A model generated the notes under the pieces. The model did no database searches and was not told the DNA's origin. It was given only the letters and a program-made list of their open reading frames with translations. A stretch of DNA of 64,000 nucleotides from Varroa destructor (lineage: Eukaryota > Arthropoda > Arachnida > Mesostigmata > Varroidae): the NCBI RefSeq assembly GCF_002443255.2, contig NW_019211454.1, positions 16,418,243 through 16,482,242 of the forward strand, given 5' to 3'. Shown here in pieces: positions 63,056 to 64,000 of the stretch; the stretch's first letter is position 1; each line of letters begins with the position of its first letter. The translations under genes and the position numbers were made by a program.

Positions 63056-64000
63056 GATCTACCTCGAGTCACTCGTTCACATCGCAGAAGTATCCGCAAA
63101 CGAAAAGAGAGTTGGTAACGGGGTTTTTCCTGATACCCACCATTTCACTTTACGCCCATTAGCATCGGACCAATCTCGCCTATTTCTTTTCCTTGTTTTT
63201 CTTTTCCCTTCGCACGCAGATTAGCGCTTGCCGTCTTCCCTTCTACGTTCTTTCTCCTCATCGATAATCACGGTGGCCTAATCCAAGCTCCGAACCGCCA
63301 TACACTAGTCAACTGTCCTCGACTCTGATCCAAAACGGAATTATTTTATCATTCCGTGGGAGAAGTGCCCAAACCGGATTTGATTTTACCGACACCCTTT
63401 TCTAAAACTATAGAAAAACCCTGTCACTGTACCCGTCGTGGTGACGTTTGACGAAACAACCAAAAATAAACAGGTGAGCAGAGAGAGACATGCAGACTAG
63501 GTATCACGTGCAAGCAAAAAATACCTAACGTAGAAAAAGTAAAAAAATAAGGGATTAAAAAAAGAAAAAGAAGAGAGGACTGCCTCTTCGGTCTCGTTCT
63601 GCTGCTGCTACTGCTCATTGGCAAGCTAATCAAATACTTACCAAGTATCAATGAAAGAGTTGGCTTATGGAGTTGCAAGTGGAATAGTGGCGATAAACCG
63701 TGTCAAAGAGATAGGTCAACACGCAGAAGACGGTAGACTAATGAAGAATCATTGAATGATTAGGTGCTACGAAGGACGAAGGTGGGGGTGTTCGAGTGAC
63801 AACGGAATAATATTGTCCACAATTAGGCAAATAGTATAGCCCTCGAGTTGTTGTTCGTTCGGATCTTAATGTTGCCCGCTAAACGAAAAAAGTTTTCGTT
63901 GGAAAAAAGATGAATAGTAGATAATGGAGTGTCTGTAACAACATATCTGTGTAACGGTGTCTGTGCGAGTTTGATGGGCGCTTACGTACGAAGTGCAAGA
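63056..64000. other. No supported gene
   Basis: C/T-rich on the plus strand until about 63250, then mixed. The minus frame 63424-63678 has hydrophobic and serine-rich parts but no recognised identity. Confidence 0.45.

Noticed and set aside
1..64000. CRISPR array, operon or prokaryotic defence system
   Set aside because: No regularly spaced direct repeats, no long intact frames and no ribosome binding sites; the sequence is eukaryotic in character.

Overview
The window looks like non-coding nuclear DNA from an arthropod (an insect, mite or other chelicerate; I cannot narrow it further). It is moderately AT-rich by eye, with stop codons throughout both strands, many microsatellites and long A/T runs, and a run of exactly 100 Ns, the usual assembly placeholder for a gap of unknown size. 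The arthropod guess rests on two decayed transposase genes. One is a mariner copy at the left edge. The other is a DDE transposase of the IS630/Tc1/mariner superclass at about 35.0-35.8 kb, whose best-preserved stretches resemble a family common in insect and mite genomes. There are no bacterial-style operons, no CRISPR array, and no tRNA or rRNA gene that I could recognise.

Layout. 1-600: mariner transposase remnant, minus strand, frameshifted, with catalytic changes. 0.6-21.7 kb: mostly featureless, with a G-rich purine tract (2433-2461), short tandem duplications, a 12-bp-stem hairpin (13538-13564) and a candidate exon ending at a good splice donor (19961-20220). 21725-22711: the most striking structure, a foldback element with two ~304-bp arms about 99% identical around a 379-bp centre, flanked by TA. 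22.7-35.0 kb: no recognised gene; a few open frames with splice-like edges (23884-24161, 29001-29390 minus, 33155-34180 minus). 35019-35830: decayed DDE transposon with a TA-CAGGG end. 36-41 kb: palindrome (36866-36899) and TGAC microsatellite. 41.0-42.4 kb: island rich in CAA/CAG/GGC-type triplets. 43.9-44.9 kb: T29 run, C-rich tract and A24 run. 48.6-49.25 kb: weak resemblance to a decayed retrotransposon gag. 52.1 kb: perfect (GGGGT)4. 59251-59350: assembly gap.

The longest open frames are not significant by length. With this composition I estimate that one or two frames of 130 or more codons are expected by chance in 64 kb on two strands. Most open frames are therefore left out, and those listed as possible exons carry low confidence. 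Most of the window is best read as intergenic or intronic sequence with old transposon debris and one young foldback insertion. I found no convincing undescribed multi-gene system; the foldback element is the best candidate for something new.
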